From: Tessaracoccus flavescens
Lineage (GTDB): Bacteria; Actinomycetota; Actinomycetes; Propionibacteriales; Propionibacteriaceae
NCBI RefSeq assembly: GCF_001998865.1
Contig: NZ_CP019607.1
Span: forward strand, 2,728,001 to 2,792,000
Length of the DNA stretch: 64,000 bases
Direction: 5' to 3'
The number at the start of each line of letters is the position of its first letter. Within the stretch, counting starts at the first letter, position 1. The notes under the pieces are model-generated. The model had not been told where the DNA came from and did no database searches. It saw only the letters and a list, made by a program, of their open reading frames with translations. The position numbers and the translations under genes are program-made. Shown here piece by piece: positions 36,053 to 45,225 of this stretch.

Positions 36053-36083
36053 GCGCTCGCGCGGCCACCCGGCGTGCGCTTGG

Positions 36084-36089
36084 TACGCT
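36084..36089 (+). promoter_or_regulatory. -10 box (TACGCT), probable leaderless promoter of purK-purE
   Basis: TACGCT ends 6 nt before GTG 36096. Confidence 0.45.
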
Positions 36090-36095
36090 GCACCG

Positions 36096-37256
36096 GTGAC
36101 GCGCCGCTACTCAGTTGCCATTGCCGGAGGTGGGCAGCTCGCCCGCATGATGCAGCAGGCCGCGATCCCGCTGGGGATCGACGTGCGGCTGCTGGCCGAG
36201 GGCCCTGACGTCTCCGCGGCCCAGGTCGTTCCGGACACCACGGTCGGCGACTACCGCGACCTCGCCACCCTCACCGACTTCGTCGACGGTGCAGATGCGC
36301 TCACCTTCGACCACGAACACGTCCCCACCAGGCACCTCGACGCGGTCGGCGCCTCCGTGGCCGTCCGGCCCGGGCCTTCCGCGCTCGTCTACGCGCAGGA
36401 CAAGGCCCTGATGCGCGAGAAGATGAACGAGCTCGGCATCGCCTGCCCCGACTACGCCATCTGCGACGGCGAGGACGAGCTCGTGGCCTTCGCAGAGGCG
36501 CAGGGCTGGCCGGTGATCGCCAAGACGTCTCGCGGCGGCTACGACGGAAAGGGCGTCTGGAAGCTCGACGGCCCCGACGAGGCGGGCCTCCCGTTCGAGA
36601 ACCTCGCCGAGACCTCGGCGGGGGAGCGGGTGCGGATCGTCGCGGAGGAGTTCATCGACTTCTCGCGCGAACTGTCAGCGATCGTCGTGCGCTCGCCCTC
36701 CAACCAGGTCGTGGCCTATCCGATCAGCGAGACCCGCCAGGCCGACGGGATCTGCGTCGAGACCATCACGCCCGCCCCCGGACTGCCGGAGGCGGAGGCG
36801 ACCGCGCTGCAGGAGATGGCGATCCGGATCGCCACGGAACTCGGCGTGGTCGGCGTGCTCGCCGTCGAGTTGATGCAGGCGCGCGACGGTCGCATCGTCG
36901 TCAACGAGCTGGCCATGCGCCCACACAACACGGGCCACTGGAGCATCGACGGGGCCCGCACCAGCCAGTTCGAAAACCACCTCCGCGCCGTGCTCGACCT
37001 CCCGCTCGGCTCCCCGGAGCTGCGCGACGATGTGGTGGTCATGGCCAACGTCCTCGGCGGCGCCGAGGAGGACCTCACCGGCGCCCTGCTGCACGTGTTC
37101 GCCCGCGACCGCGCGGCCCGCGTCCACCTGTACGGCAAGGGGGTCAAGCCGGGCAGGAAGGTCGGGCACGTGACCTGCGGCGGGACCGACCTCGAGGACG
37201 TCAGGCGCCGCGCCTGGCATGCAGCCAACTACCTGATGGGGGATCCAGATGCCTGA
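36096..37256 (+). CDS. purK: N5-carboxyaminoimidazole ribonucleotide synthase
   Basis: Converts AIR, ATP and bicarbonate to N5-CAIR in purine synthesis. It has 386 residues in an ATP-grasp fold. The N-terminus [20 protein letters not shown] is typical of PurK. The ATP loop is [13 protein letters not shown], the ligands are in [19 protein letters not shown] [10 protein letters not shown], and the active site region is [20 protein letters not shown]. The 3' end overlaps the purE start by 8 bp. Confidence 0.96.
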   Translation: MTRRYSVAIAGGGQLARMMQQAAIPLGIDVRLLAEGPDVSAAQVVPDTTVGDYRDLATLTDFVDGADALTFDHEHVPTRHLDAVGASVAVRPGPSALVYAQDKALMREKMNELGIACPDYAICDGEDELVAFAEAQGWPVIAKTSRGGYDGKGVWKLDGPDEAGLPFENLAETSAGERVRIVAEEFIDFSRELSAIVVRSPSNQVVAYPISETRQADGICVETITPAPGLPEAEATALQEMAIRIATELGVVGVLAVELMQARDGRIVVNELAMRPHNTGHWSIDGARTSQFENHLRAVLDLPLGSPELRDDVVVMANVLGGAEEDLTGALLHVFARDRAARVHLYGKGVKPGRKVGHVTCGGTDLEDVRRRAWHAANYLMGDPDA

Positions 37257-37749
37257 GCCACTCGTGTCGATCGTGATGGGGTCGGACTCCGACTGGTCCA
37301 CCATGGAGGCGGCCGCCGACGCCCTCGCCGAGTTCGGCGTCGCATATGAGGCCGACGTGGTCTCTGCCCACCGCATGCCAGAAGACATGGTCCGCTTCGG
37401 CCGCGAGGCCCACGAGCGCGGCGTCAAGGTGATCATCGCAGGAGCCGGGGGAGCTGCCCACCTGCCCGGCATGCTGGCCGCGCTCACCCCGCTGCCCGTC
37501 ATCGGCGTGCCCGTCGCGCTCAAGTACCTCGACGGCATGGACTCGCTGCTCTCGATCGTGCAGATGCCCGCGGGGGTTCCCGTCGCGACCGTCGCGATCG
37601 GCAACGCCCGCAACGCAGGCCTGCTCGCCGTGCGGATCCTGGCCGCCGCTGACGACTCGCTGCTTGAGCGGATGCTGGACTTCCAGGAGTCGCTGCGCGA
37701 CGCGGCCCACGCGAAGGGCCAGATCGTGCGCGACGCAGCGGCGCGGTAG
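37249..37749 (+). CDS. purE: N5-carboxyaminoimidazole ribonucleotide mutase
   Basis: Moves the carboxyl group of N5-CAIR to give CAIR, the step after PurK. A class I PurE of 166 residues with [11 protein letters not shown], the active-site SAHRMPE, and [11 protein letters not shown]. The C-terminus is slightly longer than the usual 160 residues. It is translated with purK through an 8-bp overlap. A strong hairpin follows. Confidence 0.96.
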   Translation: MPEPLVSIVMGSDSDWSTMEAAADALAEFGVAYEADVVSAHRMPEDMVRFGREAHERGVKVIIAGAGGAAHLPGMLAALTPLPVIGVPVALKYLDGMDSLLSIVQMPAGVPVATVAIGNARNAGLLAVRILAAADDSLLERMLDFQESLRDAAHAKGQIVRDAAAR

Positions 37750-37764
37750 CCGTCCCGAAACGCA

Positions 37765-37798
37765 GAAGTGCCCGGTGGCCGAAGCCACCGGGCACTTC
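37765..37798. terminator. Bidirectional terminator between purE and the DUF3352 gene
   Basis: GAAGTGCCCGGTGGC, loop CGAA, then the exact reverse complement: a perfect 15-bp stem. It lies between two convergent genes and can serve both. Confidence 0.8.
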
Positions 37799-37810
37799 CT
37801 CAGTTCGAAC

Positions 37811-39622
37811 TCAGTCGAACGTGACGTGGATGAACGCCTCGGTGTAGTGGTCGTCGACCGCGTTGGCGGTCATGCCGATCGCGTTGATCGGGTCGAGCAC
37901 CTCGGAGACGGTCGTGTCACCGCTCTGGATCATGTCCTGGAAGAACGAGCGCTCCTTCAGTCCTGCGACGTTGACGAACAGGATGCTCTGCGCCTTGCCG
38001 TCGACGACCTGCTTGAAGCCGTCGAGGTCGCCGAGCTTCGATCCCGGGTTCAGCACATCGGAGGCGCTCTGCCCAAAGGCGACGATGCCGGTGTTGCCGT
38101 CCTGGGTGATCTCGAGGCCCTCCATGCCGGAGCCCTGGGCGAGCATCTCGTTGAACTTGTCGAGGATCTGCTTCTGCTTCTCGGCGTTCTCGGTCTCGAA
38201 GGTCGCGCCGATGACGGGCATCTGCGAGTCCTCGTCCCAGTCGAGGGACATGGTCATCTGCTTGCCGAGGAGGGCCTTCAGGTCGTCCGGGGTCTCGATG
38301 CCGAACTGCTTGAGCGACTCGACCATGTCGGGCTGCGACTCGAGCATGTCCCAGGCCTGGTTGATGTCGCCGCCGACGCCGCTGGAGAAGGCGACAAGCG
38401 AGTCACCGGAGATGTTCTTGGCGACGCCGGAGGTGTCGGCCGCGTCCTTCAGGTCGGGGGCGTTGGGGGTCTGGACCTGGATCTCGACCGAGAGCTTGTT
38501 GTCCTTGACCTTCACGCCGGCCGCGCCGTGCATGCCCTGCATGGTGGAGGTGTCCACGGTGCCGGTGTCGAAGCCCTGCTCCTCGATCTGCTGGAGGCTG
38601 GCGTCGATCATGCCCGAGCAGAACCAGACGGAGGCGAGGCTGTCATCGCCGAGCTTGGCCATGTCGGCCTTGTACTGCTCGGAGTCGGCGAGCGAGGCTT
38701 CCTTGATGCTGTCGGCCGAGAGCGAGGAGGCCTCGTCGGTGACGATCATCAGGTTGTCGATGAACTGCACCTTCGCGCCGTCCATCTCCTTCTTCGCGAA
38801 CTCCTCGGCCTTGCCCTTGTCGGTGGTCTCGATGGCCATGATCATGTTGGTGTTGTCGGAGAGTTCCTCCTCGGTCGTGCCGGTCGAACCGACCGCGATC
38901 GAGTCACCGAGCCACGGCTTGATCTCCGTGTCGTAGTCGGGAGCGTCCTCGTCGTTCTGCGTGAGGGTGCTGTAGAGCGCCTTCTTGTAGTCGTTGCCGA
39001 AGTCCTCGTCGGCCTTCAGCGACGGGTACTTGTCGAGGATGTTCTTCAGCGCGAGCTTGTCCGCGTTTGCCGGCGCGAGGTTCAGCTCGGCGGCGAACGA
39101 CACGTCAGCCGGGAGTCCCTTCGCGGCGGCCGGGGTGGCGCCGCGGAAGAAGAACATGGCGAGACCGATGCCCGCGGCGATGATGGCGACGCCGAGGACG
39201 GCTGCCACGATCACCTTCGTCTTCGACTTCGGCTTCGCAGGGGCGTCGCCTGCGAAGTTCTGCGGCCCGTTCGGTCCGTAGTTCTGGCCCTGGTTGAACT
39301 GGCCCTGCGGCCCGTTCTGGTTGTACTGGCCCTGCGGGCCGCTCTGGCCGAAGTTCTGGCTCTGCTGGCCGAAGTTCTGGCCCTGCTGGCCGAAGTTCTG
39401 ACCCTGCTGGCCGAAGTTCTGGCCCTGCTGGCCTGGGCCGCCCTGGGGCTGCTGGCCGAAATTGTTGCCCTGGGGGCCGGAGTTCTGCGGACGGCCGAAG
39501 CCCTGGCCCGGCCCTCCCTGCGGCTGGTGACCCGGCTGGCCCTGGGGCTGGCCGGCGTTCCACTGCTGGCCGGGGCCCTGAGGGCCGCCCTGCCAACCTG
39601 AGTTCGGTGGGGTCTGGCTCAC
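37811..39622 (-). CDS. DUF3352 domain protein with Gln/Gly-rich N-terminus
   Basis: A 603-residue protein in three parts. Residues 1-125 are a low-complexity Gln/Gly/Asn/Phe/Pro region with four tandem GQQGQNF-type heptads. Residues 133-158 form one membrane span (VIVAAVLGVAIIAAGIGLAM). The rest is a large outer domain typical of DUF3352, beginning LPADVSFAAELNLAPANADK. Function is unknown; the orientation puts the repeat region in the cytoplasm. GTG 39622 has AAGGAGG at good spacing. It follows an LCP gene on the same strand, which suggests a link to the cell wall. Confidence 0.85.
   Translation of the reverse strand: MSQTPPNSGWQGGPQGPGQQWNAGQPQGQPGHQPQGGPGQGFGRPQNSGPQGNNFGQQPQGGPGQQGQNFGQQGQNFGQQGQNFGQQSQNFGQSGPQGQYNQNGPQGQFNQGQNYGPNGPQNFAGDAPAKPKSKTKVIVAAVLGVAIIAAGIGLAMFFFRGATPAAAKGLPADVSFAAELNLAPANADKLALKNILDKYPSLKADEDFGNDYKKALYSTLTQNDEDAPDYDTEIKPWLGDSIAVGSTGTTEEELSDNTNMIMAIETTDKGKAEEFAKKEMDGAKVQFIDNLMIVTDEASSLSADSIKEASLADSEQYKADMAKLGDDSLASVWFCSGMIDASLQQIEEQGFDTGTVDTSTMQGMHGAAGVKVKDNKLSVEIQVQTPNAPDLKDAADTSGVAKNISGDSLVAFSSGVGGDINQAWDMLESQPDMVESLKQFGIETPDDLKALLGKQMTMSLDWDEDSQMPVIGATFETENAEKQKQILDKFNEMLAQGSGMEGLEITQDGNTGIVAFGQSASDVLNPGSKLGDLDGFKQVVDGKAQSILFVNVAGLKERSFFQDMIQSGDTTVSEVLDPINAIGMTANAVDDHYTEAFIHVTFD
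39344..39427 (-). repeat. Tandem repeat, 4 x 21 bp, within the DUF3352 gene
   Basis: Four copies of a 21-bp unit beginning CTGGCCGAAGTTCTG (plus strand) encode the GQNFGQQ heptads. Copies start at 39344, 39365, 39386 and 39407, with one or two base differences. Repeat number may vary between strains. Confidence 0.85.
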
Positions 39623-39735
39623 GTCGATGCCTCCTTAGAAACGCGATGTCTTTGCCCCACGAGCTTACGGGCTGCCCGGCTCACACCACTGCCGCTGAAG
39701 CCGTGATCAGGTCACACTTTGGTATCGGATCCGGG

Positions 39736-40965
39736 TCACTTCCGGTACTTCTCCAGTGCACCCGTGTCGCCCGCCGCGATCGCGGCGAAGACCTCACCCG
39801 AGGCCTCCTCGTCCCAGAGCATCGACGAGCCGACCTCGGTGCGCGCGTTCGGGTCGGAGACGGGGACGGTGATGCTGAGCCCCTTGCCCGTCATGACGCT
39901 GAGGAAGCCGGTGGCCACCTGGGTCAGCTGCCCGATCCCCGTCCCCTCGCCGCGGGCAAGGGACTTGGAGGCGGCCATGTTGAGCTGCCAGTAGCGCACC
40001 GGGTTGAGCACGCTCATGGGGCTGGCCACCCTGTCGACGATGGCCCCGATCACCTCGCGTTGGCGTTCCATGCGGCCGAGATCGCCGCGCGGGTCGGCCT
40101 TGCGCATCCGGACGTAGCCGAGTGCCGTGACGCCGTCGACCTCCTGGCAGCCCTTCGACAGCTTGAGGTGCGAGTCGCGGTCGTCGATGTCGAAGGTGGG
40201 ACACACCTCGATGCCGCCGACCGCGTCGACGACGTCCACGACGCCGAGGAAGCCGATCTCCAGGTAGCCGTCGACGCGGATGCCTGTGTTGTGTTCGATC
40301 GTCTCGACCAGCAGCGGCGCCCCGCCGAAGGCGTAGGCAGCGTTGAGCTTGTTCTTACCCCGGCCGGGGATCTCGACATAGGAGTCGCGCGGGAGTGAGA
40401 GGAGGACGGGCTCACCGCTGGTTGGGGTGTGCAGCAGCATCATCGTGTCGGTGCGACGACCCTCGGTGCTTCCGGTGCCGAGCCTTGAGCGGTCCTCGGC
40501 GGAAAGGTCCTCGCGGGCGTCCGAGCCGACCAGCAGCACCGTCGTGCCGGGCTGCTCGGGTGGACGCTCACCGGAGGGGAAGGCGTCCACCTTCGTGCCG
40601 GTGAACCAGGCGTAGATCGGCGTGCCGATCAGGAACAGCACCCACGCAAGCACCAGGATGCCGATCGTGCGCAGGACCGGACGGCCCTTGCGGCGCCGCT
40701 TCGTCTTCGTGGCTGCCGGTGGTGGGGGAGGTGGCCCGGCAGGTGCGCCAGGCGCAGGTTCGGGCCCGCGCTGCGCGCGGCCGGACGGGGTCTCAGCTGC
40801 GTACGGGGCAACGGCCGGGTAGCCGGACTGCCCGGGCTGCTGCGCACGCCGCGAGTCGGTGTGCCGGATCCGCTCCACCTCGTCCGGGCGCAGCACCGCC
40901 GTCGGCTCTGCCTGCTCCGGCTCGTCGCGGTACAGCCAGTCCATGTCCTCTTCGCGTGGCGCCAT
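39736..40965 (-). CDS. LytR-CpsA-Psr (LCP) family protein, one-span type
   Basis: A 409-residue enzyme thought to transfer lipid-linked glycan polymers to peptidoglycan. The cytoplasmic N-terminus is Pro-rich (APAGPPPPPPAATK), followed by KRRRKGRPVLRTIGILVLAW as the membrane anchor near residues 110-130. The LCP domain shows TVLLVGSDAREDL, RRTDTMMLLHT, LLSLPRDSYVEIPG, KLNAAYAFGGAPLLVETIE and YVRMRKADPRGDLGRMERQR, with the arginines and aspartates that bind pyrophosphate and metal. ATG 40965 has AAGGAGG six bases upstream. Divergent from a second LCP gene. Confidence 0.93.
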   Translation of the reverse strand: MAPREEDMDWLYRDEPEQAEPTAVLRPDEVERIRHTDSRRAQQPGQSGYPAVAPYAAETPSGRAQRGPEPAPGAPAGPPPPPPAATKTKRRRKGRPVLRTIGILVLAWVLFLIGTPIYAWFTGTKVDAFPSGERPPEQPGTTVLLVGSDAREDLSAEDRSRLGTGSTEGRRTDTMMLLHTPTSGEPVLLSLPRDSYVEIPGRGKNKLNAAYAFGGAPLLVETIEHNTGIRVDGYLEIGFLGVVDVVDAVGGIEVCPTFDIDDRDSHLKLSKGCQEVDGVTALGYVRMRKADPRGDLGRMERQREVIGAIVDRVASPMSVLNPVRYWQLNMAASKSLARGEGTGIGQLTQVATGFLSVMTGKGLSITVPVSDPNARTEVGSSMLWDEEASGEVFAAIAAGDTGALEKYRK

Positions 40966-41195
40966 GATCGCCTCCTTACGCGGCCAGATTACCCAGAGCG
41001 GTGCGGTCCGGCCGACCAGACGGCGCCAGTTCGGGGTGTGGGCGAGACCGGGGACCGACGACATCGCTACCTGGGACCCACCCGACAAGGGGTGGCCGGA
41101 TGGCCCGACGATCCGCCCGCTTCGGCGTGGCGCTCCCCGTATCCGGTGCTGCCATCGGAAAAACTGAGGGGAGCCTTCCCCCAAGGAGCCGACAC

Positions 41196-42731
41196 GTGTC
41201 AACCACACAGCCGACCGAGGCGCAGCGCGTCCACCTGCGACGCGCCGTGGGTTTCGTCCTGATGTCCGCGATCCTTCCGGGCTCGGTCCAGAGTTTCGCC
41301 GGGAACCGCCGCATCGGACGCCTGGCCATGCGCGTCTACGGCGCGGCGCTCGTGCTCATCCTGATCACCGGCTTCGGCCTGCTCGTCGCCCGCGGGTTCA
41401 CCGCGGGAGTCCTGCTGGAACCGTGGGTGACCATGGTGCTGCGCGTGGTCCTGTGGATCCTGTTCATCGGGTGGGCACTGCTCCTGCTCGACTCCTGGCG
41501 GCTCACCCGGCCGCTCGGGCTGCGGCAAAAGGGGCGGCTGGGGCTCAGCATCACCGCGCTGCTGCTGATCGCGGGCATCGGGGGCGTCACCGGCCTCGCC
41601 GCCAGCGCGCTGACCGGCGTGTCCAACGTCGGCGAGGTGTTCCAGGGTGGCGGCGACACCGAGAGGAAGGCCGGTCGCTACAACATCCTGCTGCTCGGCG
41701 CGGACGCGGCCGCCTCGCGTGAGGGGCTGCGACCCGACTCCATCAACGTGGCCTCCATCGACGCTGAGACGGGTCGCACCGTGCTGTTCGGCCTTCCCCG
41801 CAACATGCAGCGCGTCCGGTTCCCCGAGTCCTCCCCGCTGCGGAACCTCTATCCCGACGGCTACGTCTGCGATGAGGGCGCCTGCATGCTCAACGGCCTG
41901 TGGACGCTCGGTGAGGAGCACGCGGACCTGTACCCCGAAGACAGCGAGCCCGGTCTCGAGGCGATGAAGGAGGGGGTCAGCGAGACCCTCGGCATCGAAC
42001 TCAACTACTACGCCATGGTCGACATGGGCGGCTTCAAGAGCCTGATCGACGCGATGGGCGGGATCCGGCTCGACATCTCCAAGCCCATCCCGATCGGCGG
42101 CGGCAGCACGAAGATCTCCGGGTACATCGAACCGGGTGAGGGCGTGCTGCTCGACGGCTACCACGCACTGTGGTTCGCCCGCTCGCGCGCCGAGAGTAAC
42201 GACTACGAGCGCATGGTTCGTCAGAAGTGCGTGATGTCGGCGATGGCGAAGCAGCTCGACCCGATGACCGCCGCGACCAAGTTCGTCGACCTCTCCCAGG
42301 CAAGCAAGGACATCCTGAGCACCGACGTGCCCCGCGCCGAGGTCGCCACCCTCGCCGAGCTGGCGCTCAAGGTGAAGGACCAGAAGATCGCCTCGGTGAA
42401 CTTCACCCCGCCGATGGTCAAGTCCGCCGACCCGGACTTCGACCTGATCCGCACGACAGTCAGGGCAAACCTCGACGAGGCAGAGGGCCTCGACGAGGCC
42501 GCCCCCAGCCCGGCGCCCACCAGCGCCGCGCCGAGCAGTGCGGCACCCGAGCCCGAGGCGCCCGCGACGTCGGCAGCGGCCAAGCCGTCCGAGACGAAGC
42601 CGAGCGGAGAAGCCACCCCGGCGGCCCAGAAGCAGGCAACGCCCAAGCCCGAGCAGACGAAGGGGGCGGAGGACGACGCCCCGTACACCCAGACCGAGGA
42701 CCTCGAGGCGGTCTGCTCCGTCAGCGCCTGA
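41196..42731 (+). CDS. LytR-CpsA-Psr (LCP) family protein with several membrane spans
   Basis: A 511-residue protein. Three hydrophobic spans lie in the first 140 residues (ALVLILITGFGLLVARG, VLRVVLWILFIGWALLLL, LSITALLLIAGIGGVTGL). The LCP domain includes NILLLGADAAASREG, RPDSINVASIDAETGRTVLF, GLPRNMQRVRFP, LGIELNYYAMVDMGGF and LWFARSRAESNDYERMVRQ. The C-terminal 90 residues are Ala/Pro/Glu-rich low complexity ending in AVCSVSA. The extra spans and tail differ from the neighbouring LCP protein, so the two probably act at different places or on different polymers. GTG 41196 has AAGGAG upstream. Confidence 0.92.
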   Translation: MSTTQPTEAQRVHLRRAVGFVLMSAILPGSVQSFAGNRRIGRLAMRVYGAALVLILITGFGLLVARGFTAGVLLEPWVTMVLRVVLWILFIGWALLLLDSWRLTRPLGLRQKGRLGLSITALLLIAGIGGVTGLAASALTGVSNVGEVFQGGGDTERKAGRYNILLLGADAAASREGLRPDSINVASIDAETGRTVLFGLPRNMQRVRFPESSPLRNLYPDGYVCDEGACMLNGLWTLGEEHADLYPEDSEPGLEAMKEGVSETLGIELNYYAMVDMGGFKSLIDAMGGIRLDISKPIPIGGGSTKISGYIEPGEGVLLDGYHALWFARSRAESNDYERMVRQKCVMSAMAKQLDPMTAATKFVDLSQASKDILSTDVPRAEVATLAELALKVKDQKIASVNFTPPMVKSADPDFDLIRTTVRANLDEAEGLDEAAPSPAPTSAAPSSAAPEPEAPATSAAAKPSETKPSGEATPAAQKQATPKPEQTKGAEDDAPYTQTEDLEAVCSVSA

Positions 42732-42780
42732 GCCGATACAGTTGCGGTCGCGACACGTACCGCCCCCGAGGAGGAACCGA

Positions 42781-43764
42781 GTGCATCCGAGCGTCAGCGT
42801 CGTCATGCCGATCCGCAACGAGGAACGCCACCTGAGGGCCGCCGTCGACCGGGTGCTCGACCAGGGCTATCCGGGCGAGTTGGAGATCCTGCTCGCGGTG
42901 GGCCCGAGCGAGGACCGCACCCGCGAGATCGCAGACGACATCGCCGCCGCCGAGCCGCGCGTGGTGGTGCTGGACAACCCGACGGGGTTCACCCCCGCAG
43001 GCCTCAACCTCGGCATCGAAGCCGCACGCCACGACATCATCGTCCGTGTCGACGGGCACGGCGAACTCAGCAGGGACTACATCGCAACGGCCGTGCGCCT
43101 GCTCGGCGAAACCGGAGCCGCCAACGTCGGCGGCCTGATGGACGCCCAGGGCACCAGCCCGCTGTCCGAGGCCGTGGCGGCCGCCTACAACTCGAAGCTC
43201 GGCCTCGGGGGAGGGGGCTTCCACCTCGCCGAGACACCGGCCGGCCCCGCGGACACGGTCTTCCTCGGCGTGTTCCGGCGCGAGTCGCTGCGCTCGATCG
43301 GGGGCTTCGACGAGTCGCTGCACCGCGCCCAGGACTGGGAGCTCAACTACCGGCTCCGCAAGGCCGGGCACCTGGTCTGGTTCACCCCCGAGCTGCGCGT
43401 CGTCTACCGCCCACGCGACAGCTTCCGGGCCCTCGCGCGCCAGTTCTACACCACGGGTCAGTGGCGTCGCCTCGTCATCGAGCGTCACCCCGACACCCTC
43501 TCGCTTCGCTACCTCGCGCCGCCGACTGCGGTGGCGGGCATGGCGGCGGGCCTCGTCGGGGGAGCCCTGGGTCTGCTGCTGCGCAGCCGTCTGCTCACCG
43601 CCATGTTCCTGCTCCCGATGCTCTACCTCGGCTTCCTCACGGCCGCCACGACCACCATCAAGGGGCTCAGCCCGGCGGCCCGGCTCCGGCTCCCGATCGT
43701 GCTCGCAGTGATGCACATCGCGTGGGGCGCCGGCTTCCTGAACGGCCTCCGCGCCGACCGCTGA
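42781..43764 (+). CDS. Family 2 glycosyltransferase with C-terminal membrane spans
   Basis: A 327-residue enzyme. The GT-A domain starts VSVVMPIRNEERHLRAAVDR. The nucleotide-sugar site includes the DxD-like RVDGHGE. An acceptor-side motif FDESLHRAQDWELNYRLRKA follows. Two or three membrane spans (AGMAAGLVGGALGLLL, FLLPMLYLGFLTAA) anchor it. It probably adds a sugar to a lipid-linked glycan on the cytoplasmic face. GTG 42781 has GGAGG six bases upstream, and a TACAGT -10 box is near 42736. It follows the LCP gene by 49 bp. Confidence 0.9.
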   Translation: MHPSVSVVMPIRNEERHLRAAVDRVLDQGYPGELEILLAVGPSEDRTREIADDIAAAEPRVVVLDNPTGFTPAGLNLGIEAARHDIIVRVDGHGELSRDYIATAVRLLGETGAANVGGLMDAQGTSPLSEAVAAAYNSKLGLGGGGFHLAETPAGPADTVFLGVFRRESLRSIGGFDESLHRAQDWELNYRLRKAGHLVWFTPELRVVYRPRDSFRALARQFYTTGQWRRLVIERHPDTLSLRYLAPPTAVAGMAAGLVGGALGLLLRSRLLTAMFLLPMLYLGFLTAATTTIKGLSPAARLRLPIVLAVMHIAWGAGFLNGLRADR

Positions 43765-43851
43765 GCACGTGAACGGTCACCCGTCAGGTGAGGCTTTCCC
43801 GACGGGGGACTGGCCGGTGCGCCTGTCCGGGGTTCGTGCCAAGATGGGGGC

Positions 43852-45225
43852 ATGGAACCCCAACTGCCGCCGGTGAACGGAGCGACCGGTGGGGCTTCTG
43901 CGGCCACGGACATCCTCTTCCAGGCCCAGCGCCTCGCCGACCGCCTACGTGACGAGGCAGAGGCCGACGCGGCACGCATCCGCGAGACGGCCACGGCGGC
44001 AGAGCGCCAACGCGACGACGCCCTCGCCGAGTTGGAGTTCGCGCAGAACCGTCTCGACGAGGCGCGCGCCGACGTGTCGAGGATGCTGTCGGAGGCCGCG
44101 GACCACGCGGGCATGATCACCGAGTCCGCCGAACGCAACGCCGACGAGCTGGTCGCGGATGCGCGGCTCGAGGCGGAGGCGGCGATGCTGCGCGCCACAG
44201 CGGACGGCGACCGGATCCGGCAGGAGGCAGGCGAGGAGGCGGAGCGCCTGCTCGCGGAGGCCCGCGAGGCGGCCGCGCGTCAGTCGGCCGAGCTCACGGC
44301 CGAACGCGCCCTCCACGACGACGAGATCGCGCGCGAGACGAGCGCGCACGAGCAGAGGATCGAGGCGCAGCGGCGCGAGACGTCCACGGAGACCGAACGG
44401 CTCATGGCTGAGGCGGAGGAACACGCCGCGCGGACCCGGGCCGACTCCCATGCCGAGCGCCTGGCCGTCGAGGCCGAGCTCGCCGACCTCAGGGCAGCGG
44501 CCGCCGAGGAGGTGGCCCGCCTCGAGTCCGCGGCGAAGGCCGAGGCGGAGACCCGGCTAGCCGAGGCGGCCGAGCAGTTGGAGTGGGCCCAGGCGACGGT
44601 CAGCAGGCTGCTCGACGGGGCGAAGGCCGATGTCGCCCGCACCACCCGCGACGCCCACCTGGCCAGCGCCACACGGGCCAGCTCGCTGAGGGCAAAGCTC
44701 GGCGCCACCATCGAACGCTGCGTCGATCTCGCCCGCACCCGGTTGCGGGCGGCGGAGGTCGAGGCCGCCGATGTCCGCGCCCGTGCCGACGCGGAGCTCA
44801 CCGCGGCCACCGAGCATGCGGCAAGGACCCGTGCGACGGCCGAGGAGCAGGCCGCAAGCGTCGTCACCCGGGCCGAGCGTGAGGCTGAGGCGATCACCCG
44901 CCGGGCGCAGGAGCGCATCCGCGATGCGGAGGCCAACGCCGCCCTCGTGCGGGAACGCCTCGCCACCGACCTTGAACGCTCGCAGCGGGCCTCCTTCGAA
45001 CGCACGAAGGCGACCCGCGAGGAGGCGATGTCGCTGCTCGCCGAGGCGAGGACCGAGTCCGATCTCCTGCGCAGCCAGGCCCGGCAACTCCTGGACGAGG
45101 CGAGGGCAGAGGTTGCGGGCCTCGCCCAGCGCCGCGACGACATCACCTCGCAACTGAACAATCTCTCCGGCGTGATCGAAGCTCTCGCCGTGCCCGGAAC
45201 AAACACACCGAATGAGGAAACATGA
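43852..45225 (+). CDS. Long coiled-coil protein (Scy-like)
   Basis: A 457-residue protein made almost wholly of Ala/Glu/Arg-rich heptad and hendecad repeats, from ATDILFQAQRLADRLRDEAE at residue 19 to LAQRRDDITSQLNNLSGVIE near the C-terminus. No membrane span is present. It resembles the Scy/FilP/DivIVA group of cytoskeletal coiled-coil proteins that organise polar growth in actinobacteria. Resemblance is by composition and context, not by a single diagnostic motif. The stop overlaps the next coiled-coil gene by ATGA, and both end in a nearly identical QRRD(D/S)IT(S/A)QL motif, pointing to a common origin. Confidence 0.75.
   Translation: MEPQLPPVNGATGGASAATDILFQAQRLADRLRDEAEADAARIRETATAAERQRDDALAELEFAQNRLDEARADVSRMLSEAADHAGMITESAERNADELVADARLEAEAAMLRATADGDRIRQEAGEEAERLLAEAREAAARQSAELTAERALHDDEIARETSAHEQRIEAQRRETSTETERLMAEAEEHAARTRADSHAERLAVEAELADLRAAAAEEVARLESAAKAEAETRLAEAAEQLEWAQATVSRLLDGAKADVARTTRDAHLASATRASSLRAKLGATIERCVDLARTRLRAAEVEAADVRARADAELTAATEHAARTRATAEEQAASVVTRAEREAEAITRRAQERIRDAEANAALVRERLATDLERSQRASFERTKATREEAMSLLAEARTESDLLRSQARQLLDEARAEVAGLAQRRDDITSQLNNLSGVIEALAVPGTNTPNEET

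Noticed and set aside
39344..39427. Regular 21-bp repeats, considered as a CRISPR-like array
   Set aside because: There are no unique spacers; the repeats are contiguous and encode in-frame heptads of the DUF3352 protein.
41001..41195. Long N-terminal extensions of both LCP genes in the divergent region
   Set aside because: Good ribosome binding sites precede ATG 40965 and GTG 41196; the extensions overlap each other antisense.
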